64,000 nucleotides of DNA from Bacteroidales bacterium (GCA_031275085.1 JAISPG010000073.1:105916-169915); one strand, 5' to 3'; shown: positions 18,824-28,523, numbered from the stretch's first letter. Numbers and translations: made by a program. The notes: generated by a model from the letters alone, not told the origin.

Positions 18824-19864
18824 TTAATTTTCCTCGGTATAATAAATTTTGTAATATCTCCTCCCCTTTTCGTCTATTCCCTGCTCTATGAGATCACGAT
18901 TTCCATGAACATAAATATGAAAATTTTTATCTAATTTTATTACACTTTTAAATATTCTTGCCTGTTTTTTTACAGCAGAACCTGATATGTCAAACTCGTC
19001 TGCAATTTCCAGATTTCGTTCTTTTTCAAATACTGATTTATATTCGTTAAAACAATTTATAACTTCAGGTTGAGCCATAATTTCATTTGCAAATTCAGTT
19101 AAGCCGAATTCGTCATTTTCTTTAAAATATTTTACAGATTTATTTAATAAATCAACCTGGTCTGCTTTTGTAATTTCAAATTGCTGAGGTAATTCCTTTG
19201 TTATAAAATCTTTTGTAAATGTAAGCAAATTATGAGTATTATAATATTTGTCTTTTATTTGCCTGACATGCAGAAAATCATCCATCCAGTATTGAGCCTC
19301 CGCTCCTCTGTTTGTATGGTCAACTACCGCAACTACATAACCATTTTCCTGTTCTTTATTAAATATTATGCATCCTTTATCTAGTTTATTTATATTTATA
19401 CCTTTCTCGGAATCGAGTTCAAAATTATCATGAAAACGGTCAACTTTCAGAAATGTATCTTTATTTTCGGATTTGAACAAACCTACAGCATCAAAAGCTT
19501 CTCCGTCTAAAACCAAATTTTTGAAATATACTGTATAAAATTCGCCTTCTTTAATTTTTGGATGAATACTTTGTTCAAACAAATGTTTTGCAAGATTTAC
19601 AGATTGTTCATATAATGCTCCATTATCTTCAAAAATCTTACTTATACATATATAAACCTCATTCATATTTATATCAATATCATGATAAAAATGAAAATAT
19701 TCTTCTGATTTGAATGGTGGAACAAAATAATTTAACAACAATTGTTTTATATTTTCTTCAACCCGTATTTCCGACTTTGACGGATTAAAGAAATCATCTT
19801 CGGATTTATTTCCTACAAAATGAATTGCAAGGTTTGTTATTTCCGTATTTTCTAAGTATATCAT
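18824..19864 (-). CDS. Nucleoid-associated protein (NdpA/YejK-like)
   Basis: A 346-residue protein of the NA37/YejK nucleoid-associated family, longer than YejK-like minimal forms but typical for Bacteroidota. Supporting features are the N-terminal AIHFVGNK segment, the central GVISVxD-like strand, the EAQYWMDDFLHVRQIKD motif, and the C-terminal basic part KKQARIFKSVIKLDKNFHIYVHG, which is family-typical. It would bind DNA in the cytoplasm; the exact role is poorly known. A minus-strand -7-like TATATTTG is at 19884-19891, 20 bases ahead of the ATG. It is monocistronic by position. Confidence 0.82.
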   Translation of the reverse strand: MIYLENTEITNLAIHFVGNKSEDDFFNPSKSEIRVEENIKQLLLNYFVPPFKSEEYFHFYHDIDINMNEVYICISKIFEDNGALYEQSVNLAKHLFEQSIHPKIKEGEFYTVYFKNLVLDGEAFDAVGLFKSENKDTFLKVDRFHDNFELDSEKGININKLDKGCIIFNKEQENGYVVAVVDHTNRGAEAQYWMDDFLHVRQIKDKYYNTHNLLTFTKDFITKELPQQFEITKADQVDLLNKSVKYFKENDEFGLTEFANEIMAQPEVINCFNEYKSVFEKERNLEIADEFDISGSAVKKQARIFKSVIKLDKNFHIYVHGNRDLIEQGIDEKGRRYYKIYYTEEN

Positions 19865-20036
19865 ACAAATATTTTAGGTGTCGCAAATATAATCAGAAAT
19901 TTAGATCAATTACTAAAAATAGATAGCTACAAGATAATTAACATTGATTAACAAATATATAAGTTCGTCAGAAACATATATTAAACATATTTGTTAACCA
20001 CTCAAATTATTAATTCTACATAGTTATTAATTTAAG

Positions 20037-20398
20037 ATGGTATCGAAAAAATCTATTTTTTTATTATTTACAAGATATTATTTATTGTTATATGTTTTTC
20101 AGGGCTTTTTCTTGGCTCCGGGCTTACTAAAGGAGTATTCAGAGTTTCTGAATTCAACTATTATAGCGTTTGGCAGTGTCTGCCTGTTGCGTATTTTATG
20201 TTTGTAACCCTAAGAGGACAAACCGGAAATATTATTCCCGGAACAAACAGCAGTTATCCGTATGCTTTCATGGATGAAAACCTATTGGGCTGGACTGATT
20301 ATATAATGACCTTCTTTATACTGGCTTCTATTTTTATTATTTTAGGGTATTTCATATTTTTTATTGACAGGATGATTGGAAGAAGTAAAAAAATATAA
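20037..20398 (+). pseudogene. Frameshifted gene for a small membrane protein
   Basis: Bases 20036-20398 carry one continuous coding-like frame of about 120 residues with two strong hydrophobic segments (FIVICFSGLFLGSG region and the C-terminal FFILASIFIILGYFIFFI) and a KK-rich end. That frame has no ATG, GTG or TTG before 20198. The only good start, ATG at 20037, lies in another frame and is joined to the membrane frame across the run of six A at 20046-20051: restoring one A would give a protein starting MVSKK. From 20198 alone a 66-residue protein could be made. So this is a recent pseudogene, a sequencing error in the A run, or a slippage-controlled gene. The family was not recognised. Confidence 0.5.
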
Positions 20399-20409
20399 TT
20401 TGTACAAAA

Positions 20410-21117
20410 CTACTTTTTCATGGCTTCAATCCTAAGTTCCTGTGGCATCTTTTCAATAGCATATCTTAATGCTGTTCGCGGCATTACATCTTTTTTTGAC
20501 ATAACGTAATTGAATACTTCAATTTGATATTTTTCACTGGCAGCTTTCAGCATCCAGCCATAACCTTTCTGAACCAAATCATCTGTATCAATTAATAATA
20601 TATCAGCTATCTTGAAAATATCATCCAGAAATAGCCCCTTTCTTGCAGGTATAATAAACGTTACTGCAGCTCCGCGTTTTACCCATCTGTTTTTTGATAA
20701 TGCCCAATTAGCAACTATTTTCGAATAATCAGGATACATTTCAATGAATTCTCCTATTGTATGATTACATAATGTATCACAGGATGCCCAATTATTTACA
20801 TATTTTTCCAACCAGCTTTCAAAAACTGTAAAATCGCAAGGTTCATAGTCTTTTCTGATGTAATATGATAAATCGCAAGCAATAAAAGACTCTTCAATAT
20901 ATCCTGATTTCCATAATTCTTCGCATATATGAAATATTTCTTTTTTTGAAAATTTGTCTATTTGATTGAAAACATTTTTACTTATATTATGAACAACAGG
21001 AACTTTTACTCCGTAAAATTTTATTTTTTCTTTGAAAAAATTCTGATTGCTATTTTGTGTTTTTTCATCAATACTGTTTTGCAATTCTATTCTGATTTTA
21101 TCAAGTATGTTTTTCAT
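20410..21117 (-). CDS. AlkD-like DNA alkylation repair protein
   Basis: A 235-residue all-helical HEAT-repeat protein of the DNA alkylation repair (AlkD/AlkC) superfamily. Recognisable are FFKEKIKFYGVKVP near the N terminus, ESWLEKYVNNWASCDTLC with the WASCD signature in the middle, and WVKRGAAVTFIIPARKG afterwards. AlkD enzymes excise 3-methyladenine and N7-alkylguanine by a non-base-flipping mechanism. The catalytic Asp of AlkD corresponds to the Asp in the SCD motif. It is convergent with the preceding small membrane gene, 11 bases away, and has a 163-base upstream region shared with the divergent secreted-protein gene. Confidence 0.85.
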   Translation of the reverse strand: MKNILDKIRIELQNSIDEKTQNSNQNFFKEKIKFYGVKVPVVHNISKNVFNQIDKFSKKEIFHICEELWKSGYIEESFIACDLSYYIRKDYEPCDFTVFESWLEKYVNNWASCDTLCNHTIGEFIEMYPDYSKIVANWALSKNRWVKRGAAVTFIIPARKGLFLDDIFKIADILLIDTDDLVQKGYGWMLKAASEKYQIEVFNYVMSKKDVMPRTALRYAIEKMPQELRIEAMKK

Positions 21118-21280
21118 TATTTTTTTTGATGCTAATCTAATAAATGTTAATAAATTATTCGATTTGTAATTAAATAATTTTTTCTTAAAAATTGTTAAGT
21201 TTATTCATTATATCATTTTTTTTAATTTATTTCGTTTATTAATTATTTAACAAAATGAATTTTATTACTACTTATCTTAT

Positions 21281-21949
21281 ATGAAATATATATTTATTAT
21301 TTTATGTAATTCAATTCTTATAAATGCTTTCTGTCAGAAAGATAGTACAAACCTGGTACGGTATGATTTCTCATTCCGGTTTAATGACGGATTATATCTT
21401 GATTTTTCCGGTGTTTTAACTAATAATGCTATACCATTCGAAAGAATCGTTGAACCTTCGAGTGATGATCCTTCTTTTTTTGAATTACTTGATGAAATTA
21501 AGACGGTTAAATATTATGATAACTTTGGTTCATTAAAAGAAATAAATATTATAAATGTCTGGGGATACAGTAGACACGGAAAACCATATGTTTATTGGGC
21601 AGGAAAATTTAATTTAATTTCTTATTTAGGTTCTGTTTCGCACTTTGTCACTACCGTAATGGTTCAATATACAACAGGAGGATATGATCCTTTTTACGGT
21701 TCGTATTATTACAATAATTATTATCCGCCAAGAACTTATCGCAGTGAAGAATTAAAACAGTTTTTTATTGATTTTGAAACCGGTAAAGTTTTCCCAGCCG
21801 ATTCTAAAAGTGTAGAAGTATTGTTAAGTAAAGAACCTGAGCTACAAAAAGAATTTTCCAAATTAGGCAAAAGAAAAAAAAATAAAAGAATGTTTGACTA
21901 TATCAGACAATACAATGAACTAAAACCTTTGTATATAATTAAAAGTTAA
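21281..21949 (+). CDS. Hypothetical secreted protein (222 aa)
   Basis: A protein with an N-terminal signal peptide (KYIFIILCNSILINAFC), so exported to the periplasm or surface. The mature part contains a Tyr/Gly/Pro/Asn-rich stretch (GGYDPFYGSYYYNNYYPP) near residues 145-165 and a basic C terminus. Strands predominate in the middle. I do not recognise a family and no active-site motif is visible. The next gene starts 12 bases after its stop, so the pair is probably co-transcribed with folC downstream. Confidence 0.6.
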   Translation: MKYIFIILCNSILINAFCQKDSTNLVRYDFSFRFNDGLYLDFSGVLTNNAIPFERIVEPSSDDPSFFELLDEIKTVKYYDNFGSLKEINIINVWGYSRHGKPYVYWAGKFNLISYLGSVSHFVTTVMVQYTTGGYDPFYGSYYYNNYYPPRTYRSEELKQFFIDFETGKVFPADSKSVEVLLSKEPELQKEFSKLGKRKKNKRMFDYIRQYNELKPLYIIKS

Positions 21950-21961
21950 AATAATAGCTAC

Positions 21962-22819
21962 ATGAACAAAATATTGGCTTTGATATTATTTGTTATAATT
22001 TCATATAATATTTTTTCGCAAATAACAATTCCGACAGGAACAAAACAGGAAATAAATAAATTCTTAAAAAATATTACATGTGTAGTATTGAAAAATGAAT
22101 TTATGTCTGATTATAATGATGCGATCAAAGCTGCTATTTCTGACCATTGGACAATAACACCGGTAGAATACATAAAAGAATCCGAGTTCCACAAATTAAG
22201 AAAAGATGTATCAAAATCTTTTCTTGTAATAAATCAGGTATATTTTGATAAAGATAAATCATCTACGCTATTTGATTTTTTAATTCTTACCAATGGCGGT
22301 AATTTCAAAACAGTAAATGATATGCCTACCATATGCGGAGTACCTTTGTCTTATTCTAAAGCTCCGGAAGAAGATTATAATTATAAACTTGGGCTGATAG
22401 TAAAATTTATTCAGAATCACATTGAGTTATGTATATCAAATCCTGCTATCAATCAGGATAATGCAGTTGATTATTATACGGGTATATCAGGAATACCGGA
22501 TGATAAAATTTTTTATGTATTAGCGGATGAATTAGCACCAGAATTGAGAAATCAATCGTTATTCTCAAAAAATTATCCATATAATTATAAATTTTCTTCA
22601 AAAGAAGAAATTGCAGAATTAATAAAAAATAATGATAAAAATGCGGTTATACTGCATAAAATCTCTCCATATTCCGACAATAATCATGGATATTGTATTA
22701 AGATAATCATAGATACGGAGAATGCAATTATTTATTATTATGATATGCAAAAAGTGAATAAAAATAATCCGCCGTTTTTATTACCGGACGATCTAAAAAA
22801 TTTATCATCAAAAAAATGA
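21962..22819 (+). CDS. Hypothetical secreted protein (285 aa)
   Basis: An exported protein with a signal peptide (ILALILFVIISYNIFSQ). The mature part has no recognised domain. It contains KSFLVINQVYFDKDKSSTLFDFLILTNGG, cut here as a strand-rich core, and a C-terminal SDNNHGYCIKIIIDTENAIIYYYDMQ region with a single Cys. Its stop overlaps the start of folC (ATGA), which indicates translational coupling, although a functional link to folate synthesis is not obvious. It may be a lineage-specific envelope protein. Confidence 0.6.
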   Translation: MNKILALILFVIISYNIFSQITIPTGTKQEINKFLKNITCVVLKNEFMSDYNDAIKAAISDHWTITPVEYIKESEFHKLRKDVSKSFLVINQVYFDKDKSSTLFDFLILTNGGNFKTVNDMPTICGVPLSYSKAPEEDYNYKLGLIVKFIQNHIELCISNPAINQDNAVDYYTGISGIPDDKIFYVLADELAPELRNQSLFSKNYPYNYKFSSKEEIAELIKNNDKNAVILHKISPYSDNNHGYCIKIIIDTENAIIYYYDMQKVNKNNPPFLLPDDLKNLSSKK

Positions 22820-24099
22820 ATTACGAAGAAGTTTTGAATTTTATGTTCAACTCTTTACCTATGTATCAAAGAATTGGACAGGCAGCATATAAGGCTGATT
22901 TAAATAATACTATGGTTTTGGATGAATATTTCAACCATCCGCATAAACATTTTAAAACTATTCATATTGCCGGAACAAACGGGAAAGGCTCTGTTTCTCA
23001 TTCATTAGCGTCAATATTGCAGGAAGCAGGATATAAAACAGGGCTTTACACCTCGCCGCACCTTGTTGATTTCAGGGAACGCATAAGAGTGAACGGAGAA
23101 ATGATAACAGAAGCCTATATTACTGATTTTATAAATAATAATTATGAAATAATCAAAAATATTGAACCATCTTTTTTTGAAATGTCTGTTGCTTTGACAT
23201 TTGAATATTTTAAATTTACCGGTGTTGATGTTGCAGTAATTGAAGTTGGTATGGGAGGAAGATTGGATTCTACCAACATTATAACTCCTGATCTGTCCGT
23301 AATAACAAATATAGGACTGGACCATACTCAGTTTCTTGGAGATACTTTAGCAAAAATTGCTGGAGAAAAAGCCGGAATAATAAAAAAGGAAATACCTGTA
23401 GTTATAGGAGAAACTCATCCTGAAACAAAAAATATATTTGAAGAAAAAGCCTGCAAATTAAATTCTCCGATATTATTTGCCGATGATATATATAAAGCAG
23501 TAAAGAAAGATAAAGAAAGGTTTTTAATAACCGGTAAAGATAAAAAACGTGAATTTATTTATGGTCTTGCCGGTAATTATCAGGTTAAGAATTTACCCGC
23601 AATATTACTTGCTGCAGATAAGTTAAAAGAAAGTGGTTATCATATTAATAATGACAATATAGAAAACGGACTGGCTAATATCGTAAAAAATACGGGACTT
23701 AGAGGCAGATGGGAAGAACTGCAAAGAGAACCTTTGGTTATTTGCGATACCGGACATAATAAGGAAGGACTTAATTATGTTATTCCTGCAATATTATCTC
23801 AGGAATATAAAAAATTACATATAGTTTTAGGTTTTGTCAACGATAAAAATATAAATGAAGTTTTAAAATTATTTCCAACAAATGCAGAATATTATTTTAC
23901 ACAAGCAGATATTCCCCGTGCAATGCCGGTTGATAAGCTATATGAAGAAGCAAAAAATTATAAATTAATAGGCAACATTTATTCCGATGTAAAAAATGCT
24001 TATCTGGCTGCACTTTCCAATGCACAAAAAGACGATATGATTTTTGTGGGTGGAAGTACTTTTGTTGTGGGAGATCTGTTGAAAGAAATAGAGAAATAA
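22816..24099 (+). CDS. folC: Bifunctional folylpolyglutamate/dihydrofolate synthase
   Basis: A 427-residue Mur-ligase-like enzyme that adds glutamate to dihydropteroate and to folates, in the cytoplasm. The ATP-binding P-loop GTNGKGSV is at residues 53-60. Family motifs YTSPHLVDFRERIRVNG, the VEVGMGGRLDSTN stretch and the NIGLDHTQFLG segment follow, and the C-terminal domain carries LRGRWE and DTGHNKEGL. Length is normal for FolC. The start ATG overlaps the stop of the preceding gene by four bases, which also supports this start. Confidence 0.95.
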   Translation: MNYEEVLNFMFNSLPMYQRIGQAAYKADLNNTMVLDEYFNHPHKHFKTIHIAGTNGKGSVSHSLASILQEAGYKTGLYTSPHLVDFRERIRVNGEMITEAYITDFINNNYEIIKNIEPSFFEMSVALTFEYFKFTGVDVAVIEVGMGGRLDSTNIITPDLSVITNIGLDHTQFLGDTLAKIAGEKAGIIKKEIPVVIGETHPETKNIFEEKACKLNSPILFADDIYKAVKKDKERFLITGKDKKREFIYGLAGNYQVKNLPAILLAADKLKESGYHINNDNIENGLANIVKNTGLRGRWEELQREPLVICDTGHNKEGLNYVIPAILSQEYKKLHIVLGFVNDKNINEVLKLFPTNAEYYFTQADIPRAMPVDKLYEEAKNYKLIGNIYSDVKNAYLAALSNAQKDDMIFVGGSTFVVGDLLKEIEK

Positions 24100-24164
24100 T
24101 TACAAAAATTTGAGTAATTTATATACTAAAAACAAAATTGTTTATTTTTTATAATTGTCTAAAT

Positions 24165-24740
24165 ATGAGTAAAGTATTGATATTTTTATGTTTTATTTTA
24201 ATAATTTGCCAGTCATGTACAATTAATGGTAGCTTACAGGGATTATATAGTTATTATAATAAAACAGATAAGGAAAATGAAAATTTATTTCAGAAAATAG
24301 ATTCACATGAAGTTTTATGCGAAATAAAAAATGATCAGACTCCTAAAATATTAATTACCAATGGCGATATTCTAAAAAAATGTTTACAGGAAAAAGAAAA
24401 TTCAATAATATATATTTGGTCTCCAAAATGCAAAAGTGGGATGTGTTATCCGTTGGATATTATTCAAAGAGAATGTAATAATAATGGAATTGAGTTATTT
24501 GTTATTGCAGAATATTATGACAGTGAATTTATGAATAAAAGTTATGACATTAACTGTCCAATAATAGGAATAGACGTAAAGTATTATAAATCAAATATTA
24601 CATCAAAATACTTATCTCTTTTTATCAGAGACCTAACGCAACAAAATGATATTCATGACCAGTTCATTTTTTTTGAAGAAGGTATATATATAAGATCTTT
24701 TAATAACATTGATACTCTTTCTGTTTTAGTTCCTAAATAA
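24165..24740 (+). CDS. Putative lipoprotein with thioredoxin-like features (191 aa)
   Basis: The N terminus is a lipoprotein signal (SKVLIFLCFILIICQSC) with the lipidation Cys near residue 18. The ATG at 24165 is used because the upstream in-frame TTG at 24138 would put an odd nine residues ahead of it. A YIWSPKCKSGMCYP segment near residue 85, followed by ELFVIAEYYD, resembles the strand-CxxxxC-helix start of a thioredoxin fold, but the spacing is not a standard CxxC. I therefore call it thioredoxin-like only tentatively. It follows folC by 65 bases on the same strand and ends before a regulatory-looking region. Confidence 0.5.
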   Translation: MSKVLIFLCFILIICQSCTINGSLQGLYSYYNKTDKENENLFQKIDSHEVLCEIKNDQTPKILITNGDILKKCLQEKENSIIYIWSPKCKSGMCYPLDIIQRECNNNGIELFVIAEYYDSEFMNKSYDINCPIIGIDVKYYKSNITSKYLSLFIRDLTQQNDIHDQFIFFEEGIYIRSFNNIDTLSVLVPK

Positions 24741-25208
24741 AATTTTACTTTTTATTATGTAGCAGAATATTATTTTATACAAGCAGGTATCTGCTCAAGT
24801 CCTGATTTTATTTCTTCAATTACTAATATTTTACAACGACGACTTACCATATTATATATATGTTCGCTTTGCAGATTTAAATGAGTGCCTACTCGTTTAC
24901 AATTTAGTAGCCACTAAAATAAAATGAGTAGGCACTCAATTTTTTTAAGTAGCTACTCATTTCAATTGTTTGTCCATAGGTTAAACTGTCAATACTTATT
25001 TCCTGCCATGGACAGGACTTGTATAGATTTTCACATTTCCCCCTGCAATTCCCGGCTGCGAATATTCATTCTATTATCACATAAAATCATTGCTTATATT
25101 AGCATAAATTAAATTCTCGGCACTGTTAAAATATTATACTTTTCTACAGCGAAATATTAATTAGTCCTTTTTTTAATTATTTTTGTAAAGAAAACGAATA
25201 TTATAAAA
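24741..25208. other. 468-base gene-free region upstream of the C1 peptidase gene
   Basis: It holds four regularly spaced 12-base palindromes (24883-24958), an inverted repeat with arms at 24971-24980 and 25002-25014, and a -7-like TATTTTTG at 25178-25185, 24 bases before the pepC start codon. No reading frame in it looks real. Confidence 0.6.
24883..24958. repeat. Array of four 12-base palindromes at 21-22-base spacing
   Basis: Elements at 24883-24894 (GAGTGCCTACTC), 24905-24916 (TAGTAGCCACTA), 24926-24937 (GAGTAGGCACTC) and 24947-24958 (AAGTAGCTACTC). The core is AGTNSSYACT-like, separated by 9-10 bases of A/T-rich spacer. Starts are 22, 21 and 21 bases apart, that is two helical turns, so all sites would face the same side of the DNA. 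This resembles a cooperative operator array or iterons. No binding protein can be named. Confidence 0.6.
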
Positions 25209-26603
25209 ATGAAGAAATCAGCGTTATTTTTTGGATTAATACTTTTATGTTCCGGAATATTATTTGCACAAAACCAGATTGATGTTAATACATTAGAAAG
25301 AATAAGAAACGACTACAAGAGCAAAGCTACTCAGGATAAAGCTATAAGAAATGCTCTAAGCAATAATGACATAAGGAATATAGCTTTAAATCGTGATATT
25401 ACGGGAAAAGCAGAACATTATTTTAAATACAGAGTAGATGTCACAGGTATTACAGATCAGAAAAGTTCAGGCAGGTGCTGGATGTTTACAGGATTAAACT
25501 CATTGCGTCCGGTTTTAATAAAAACTAAAGATCTTTCAGGATTTGAATTTTCAACCAACTACTTATATTTTTATGATATGCTTGAAAAATCCAATCTTTT
25601 TCTGGAAGCAGTACTTGAAAACGTTACAAAGCCTATGAATGACAGGACTATGGAATGGCTTTTTAAAAATCCTGTGGGAGATGGCGGAGTTTGGAATTCA
25701 TTTGCAAATTTAGTTGAAAAATATGGAGCTGTTCCAAAAGAAATAATGCCTGAAACTTATCATTCGGAAAATACATCGTGGCTTAACAGGTTACTGGCAA
25801 GAAAACTAAGGGAAAATGCATTGGAACTAAGAAAATTAAGCAGTGCGAAGGTTACTGAAAAGCAACTTCATGAACAAAAATATCAAATGATATCTGAAAT
25901 TTACAGAATGTTGGTTTTGTTTTTAGGAGAGCCGCCAACAGAATTTTCATACAGGTTTGTAGATAAAAGTAAAAACATAGGAGAATATAAAACATATACC
26001 CCACAAAGTTTTTTCAGTGAAATGTTTCCTTCATACAAATCTTCTGATTATGTCATGCTTATGAATGATCCTACAAGAGAATACAATAAAATATATGAAA
26101 TAGAATACGACAGAAACGTTTTGGAAGGAAAGAACTGGAAATATTTGAACCTTCCTTCGGATGAAATAAAAAAGTTTGCAGTGGAAAGTATTAAAAATAA
26201 TGATGCTCTGTATGCTTCCTGCGATGTAGGTAAACAGATCAATAAAACCGACGGCACATTGGATATTCGGAATTATGATTTTGAATCATTGTTGGGAGTA
26301 ACATTCGGAATGAACAAAACAGATCGTATAAATACTTTCGATAGCGGGTCTTCACATGCTATGCTTTTAATGGCTGTTGATACTGATAATGATGGAACTC
26401 CTGTTAAATGGCAGTTTGAGAACTCGTGGGGAGCTTCTTACGGGCACAACGGTTATCTTACATTTACAGATGAATGGTTTGATGAATATATGTTCCGTGT
26501 TGTTGTAAATAAAAAATATCTTGATGCTAATACATTAAAAATGCTGGACCAGGAATCCATAATTTTACCACCGTGGGATCCGATGTTTTCAGAAGATTTT
26601 TAA
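25209..26603 (+). CDS. pepC: Secreted C1-family aminopeptidase C (bleomycin hydrolase-like)
   Basis: A 464-residue papain-fold peptidase. The catalytic Cys is in QKSSGRCWMFTGLN near residue 90, the His is in SGSSHAMLLM, and the Asn is in FENSWGASYG, the PepC/bleomycin hydrolase signature. Unlike the cytoplasmic PepC of lactic bacteria it starts with a signal peptide (ALFFGLILLCSGILFAQ), so it acts outside the cytoplasm. Family members form hexameric cages that trim peptides from the N terminus. The nearby operator-like array may control it. The following asnB gene begins 27 bases later on the same strand. Confidence 0.9.
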   Translation: MKKSALFFGLILLCSGILFAQNQIDVNTLERIRNDYKSKATQDKAIRNALSNNDIRNIALNRDITGKAEHYFKYRVDVTGITDQKSSGRCWMFTGLNSLRPVLIKTKDLSGFEFSTNYLYFYDMLEKSNLFLEAVLENVTKPMNDRTMEWLFKNPVGDGGVWNSFANLVEKYGAVPKEIMPETYHSENTSWLNRLLARKLRENALELRKLSSAKVTEKQLHEQKYQMISEIYRMLVLFLGEPPTEFSYRFVDKSKNIGEYKTYTPQSFFSEMFPSYKSSDYVMLMNDPTREYNKIYEIEYDRNVLEGKNWKYLNLPSDEIKKFAVESIKNNDALYASCDVGKQINKTDGTLDIRNYDFESLLGVTFGMNKTDRINTFDSGSSHAMLLMAVDTDNDGTPVKWQFENSWGASYGHNGYLTFTDEWFDEYMFRVVVNKKYLDANTLKMLDQESIILPPWDPMFSEDF

Positions 26604-26630
26604 AATATTTAAACTTTATTTTGCAGTTTG

Positions 26631-28523
26631 ATGTGTGGAATTACGGGAGTATATAGTTTTAGCGGAAGAGCAGAAGAATATAAGAATAAACTGGAATTAT
26701 CTGTAAAATCCATTTATTCGAGAGGTCCGGACGACAATGGGATTTATATAGACAGAAATGTAGGACTTGGTCATACTCGTCTTGCAATTATTGATACTTC
26801 ACATGCAGGAGCTCAACCTTTTATTGATACAACAGGAAATTACGCCTTAATATTTAACGGAGAATTTTATAATCATAAAGAATTTAGAAAAGAACTTTTA
26901 AATGATGGAGTTGTTTTTAAATCAGAATCCGATACCGAAGTTCTTTTGTATCTGCTTATAAAATATGAAGGTAAAGCAGTAGAAAAAATCAATGGGTGTT
27001 TTTCTTTTGCATTTTACGATCGTCATAAGAACCAATGCATTTTAGCCAGAGATAGAATGGGTATAAACCCATTGATATATTACCTGGATAAGGATAAGAT
27101 TATATTTGCTTCGGAAATGAAAGCAATATTGGCTTTTGATATTTTTAAAGAACTTGATCATGAAACTGTTAAAACATATTTCCAGTTAAATTATATTCCA
27201 ACAAATCAATGTATACTGAAAAATATATATAAACTGGAACCGGGAAATTTTATAACAGTTAAAGGATCCGGAATAGAAAAAGTAACTTATTATAAAATTC
27301 CAAGGTATACACAGCAAACCGCCTCTAATGATAATTACAAAACTGCCTGCAATAAATTATTTGAATTATTGGATAATTCAGTAAAAAAAAGATTAATTGC
27401 AGATGTTCCTGTAGGCTGCTTTTTAAGTGGAGGTATCGACTCATCGGTAATAACAGCACTTGCTGCCGGACATACAAAAAATCTTAATACATTTTCCATA
27501 GGGTTTTCAGATAATGATTATTTTGATGAAACACGCTATGCCGAATTGGTAGCAAAAAAGTATAATACAAATCATACCGTATTTAAGGTTTCAAACGAAG
27601 ATTTGTTAAACAATCTGACATTCGTACTTGATTATATTGACGAACCTTTTGCCGATTCATCCGCGCTTGCCGTAAACATATTAAGTAAACTTACACGCCG
27701 GAAAGCAACTGTTGCTTTAAGTGGTGACGGAGCTGACGAAATGTTTGCAGGATATAATAAACATTCGGCACACCTAAAAATAATAAATGCAGGAATAAAA
27801 GAAAAACTTGTAGCAGGAATGGATTTCATTTGGAAATCTCTTCCTAAATCTAGGAATTCCAAAACTTCGAATTTATTCAGACAGTTACATCGTTTTGCGT
27901 CAGGATATAATTTGTCGCCCGAAGACAGATACTGGTTCTGGGCAAGTATAGGAAGTGAAGAATATACAAACAAATTACTTAATATAAATATTGACGAAAA
28001 AAGATTTGAACATCTTAAATCCGGCTGTTTTGATAAAGACATTGATTTGACACAAATTAATGATATCTTATACACAGATATGCATTTAGTTTTACAGGGA
28101 GATATGCTTACAAAAGTTGATTTCATGTCAATGTCGAATTGTCTTGAAGTTAGAGTTCCGTTTCTTGATCACACAGTAGTAGATTATGCTTTTTCTTTGC
28201 CGGCAAATTATAAAATAGATGTAAATACCAGAAAAAAGATATTAAGGGATACTTTCAGAGAATATATACCTCAGGATATTTTTGAACAACCTAAGCATGG
28301 TTTTGAAGTTCCCCTACTCAAATGGTTCAGGAATGAGCTTCAGTATATGATTAATGAAGAGTTATTATCAAAGGAATTTATAAAAGAACAAAACATTTTT
28401 GATACCAGAACTGTTGATGCTCTGAAAATAAAATTAAAGAGTCAGGATCCTGAAGATTCTGCATCCAAATTATGGGCTTTAATAGTTTTTCAGTATTGGT
28501 GGAAAAAATATTTTAATAATTAA
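26631..28523 (+). CDS. asnB: Asparagine synthase (glutamine-hydrolysing)
   Basis: A 630-residue enzyme that moves the amide nitrogen of glutamine to aspartate or a related carboxylate. The start is set by the class II amidotransferase nucleophile: Cys2 must follow the initiator Met, and the ATG at 26631 gives MCGITGVYS; the TTG just before it would spoil this. The synthetase domain has the PP-loop SGGIDSS near residue 265. Its neighbour three bases downstream is a GT4 glycosyltransferase. That pairing is common for AsnB homologues that amidate sugars or peptides in surface polysaccharide loci, so a role other than free asparagine synthesis is possible. Confidence 0.88.
   Translation: MCGITGVYSFSGRAEEYKNKLELSVKSIYSRGPDDNGIYIDRNVGLGHTRLAIIDTSHAGAQPFIDTTGNYALIFNGEFYNHKEFRKELLNDGVVFKSESDTEVLLYLLIKYEGKAVEKINGCFSFAFYDRHKNQCILARDRMGINPLIYYLDKDKIIFASEMKAILAFDIFKELDHETVKTYFQLNYIPTNQCILKNIYKLEPGNFITVKGSGIEKVTYYKIPRYTQQTASNDNYKTACNKLFELLDNSVKKRLIADVPVGCFLSGGIDSSVITALAAGHTKNLNTFSIGFSDNDYFDETRYAELVAKKYNTNHTVFKVSNEDLLNNLTFVLDYIDEPFADSSALAVNILSKLTRRKATVALSGDGADEMFAGYNKHSAHLKIINAGIKEKLVAGMDFIWKSLPKSRNSKTSNLFRQLHRFASGYNLSPEDRYWFWASIGSEEYTNKLLNINIDEKRFEHLKSGCFDKDIDLTQINDILYTDMHLVLQGDMLTKVDFMSMSNCLEVRVPFLDHTVVDYAFSLPANYKIDVNTRKKILRDTFREYIPQDIFEQPKHGFEVPLLKWFRNELQYMINEELLSKEFIKEQNIFDTRTVDALKIKLKSQDPEDSASKLWALIVFQYWWKKYFNN

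Noticed and set aside
24883..24958. CRISPR-like short array
   Set aside because: The repeated unit is 12 bases and palindromic, the spacers are only 9-10 A/T-rich bases, and no cas gene is near. It is an operator-type array, not a CRISPR.
24924..25112. Reading frame of 62 codons in the palindrome region
   Set aside because: No start context, odd composition and overlap with the palindrome array; it looks like chance.
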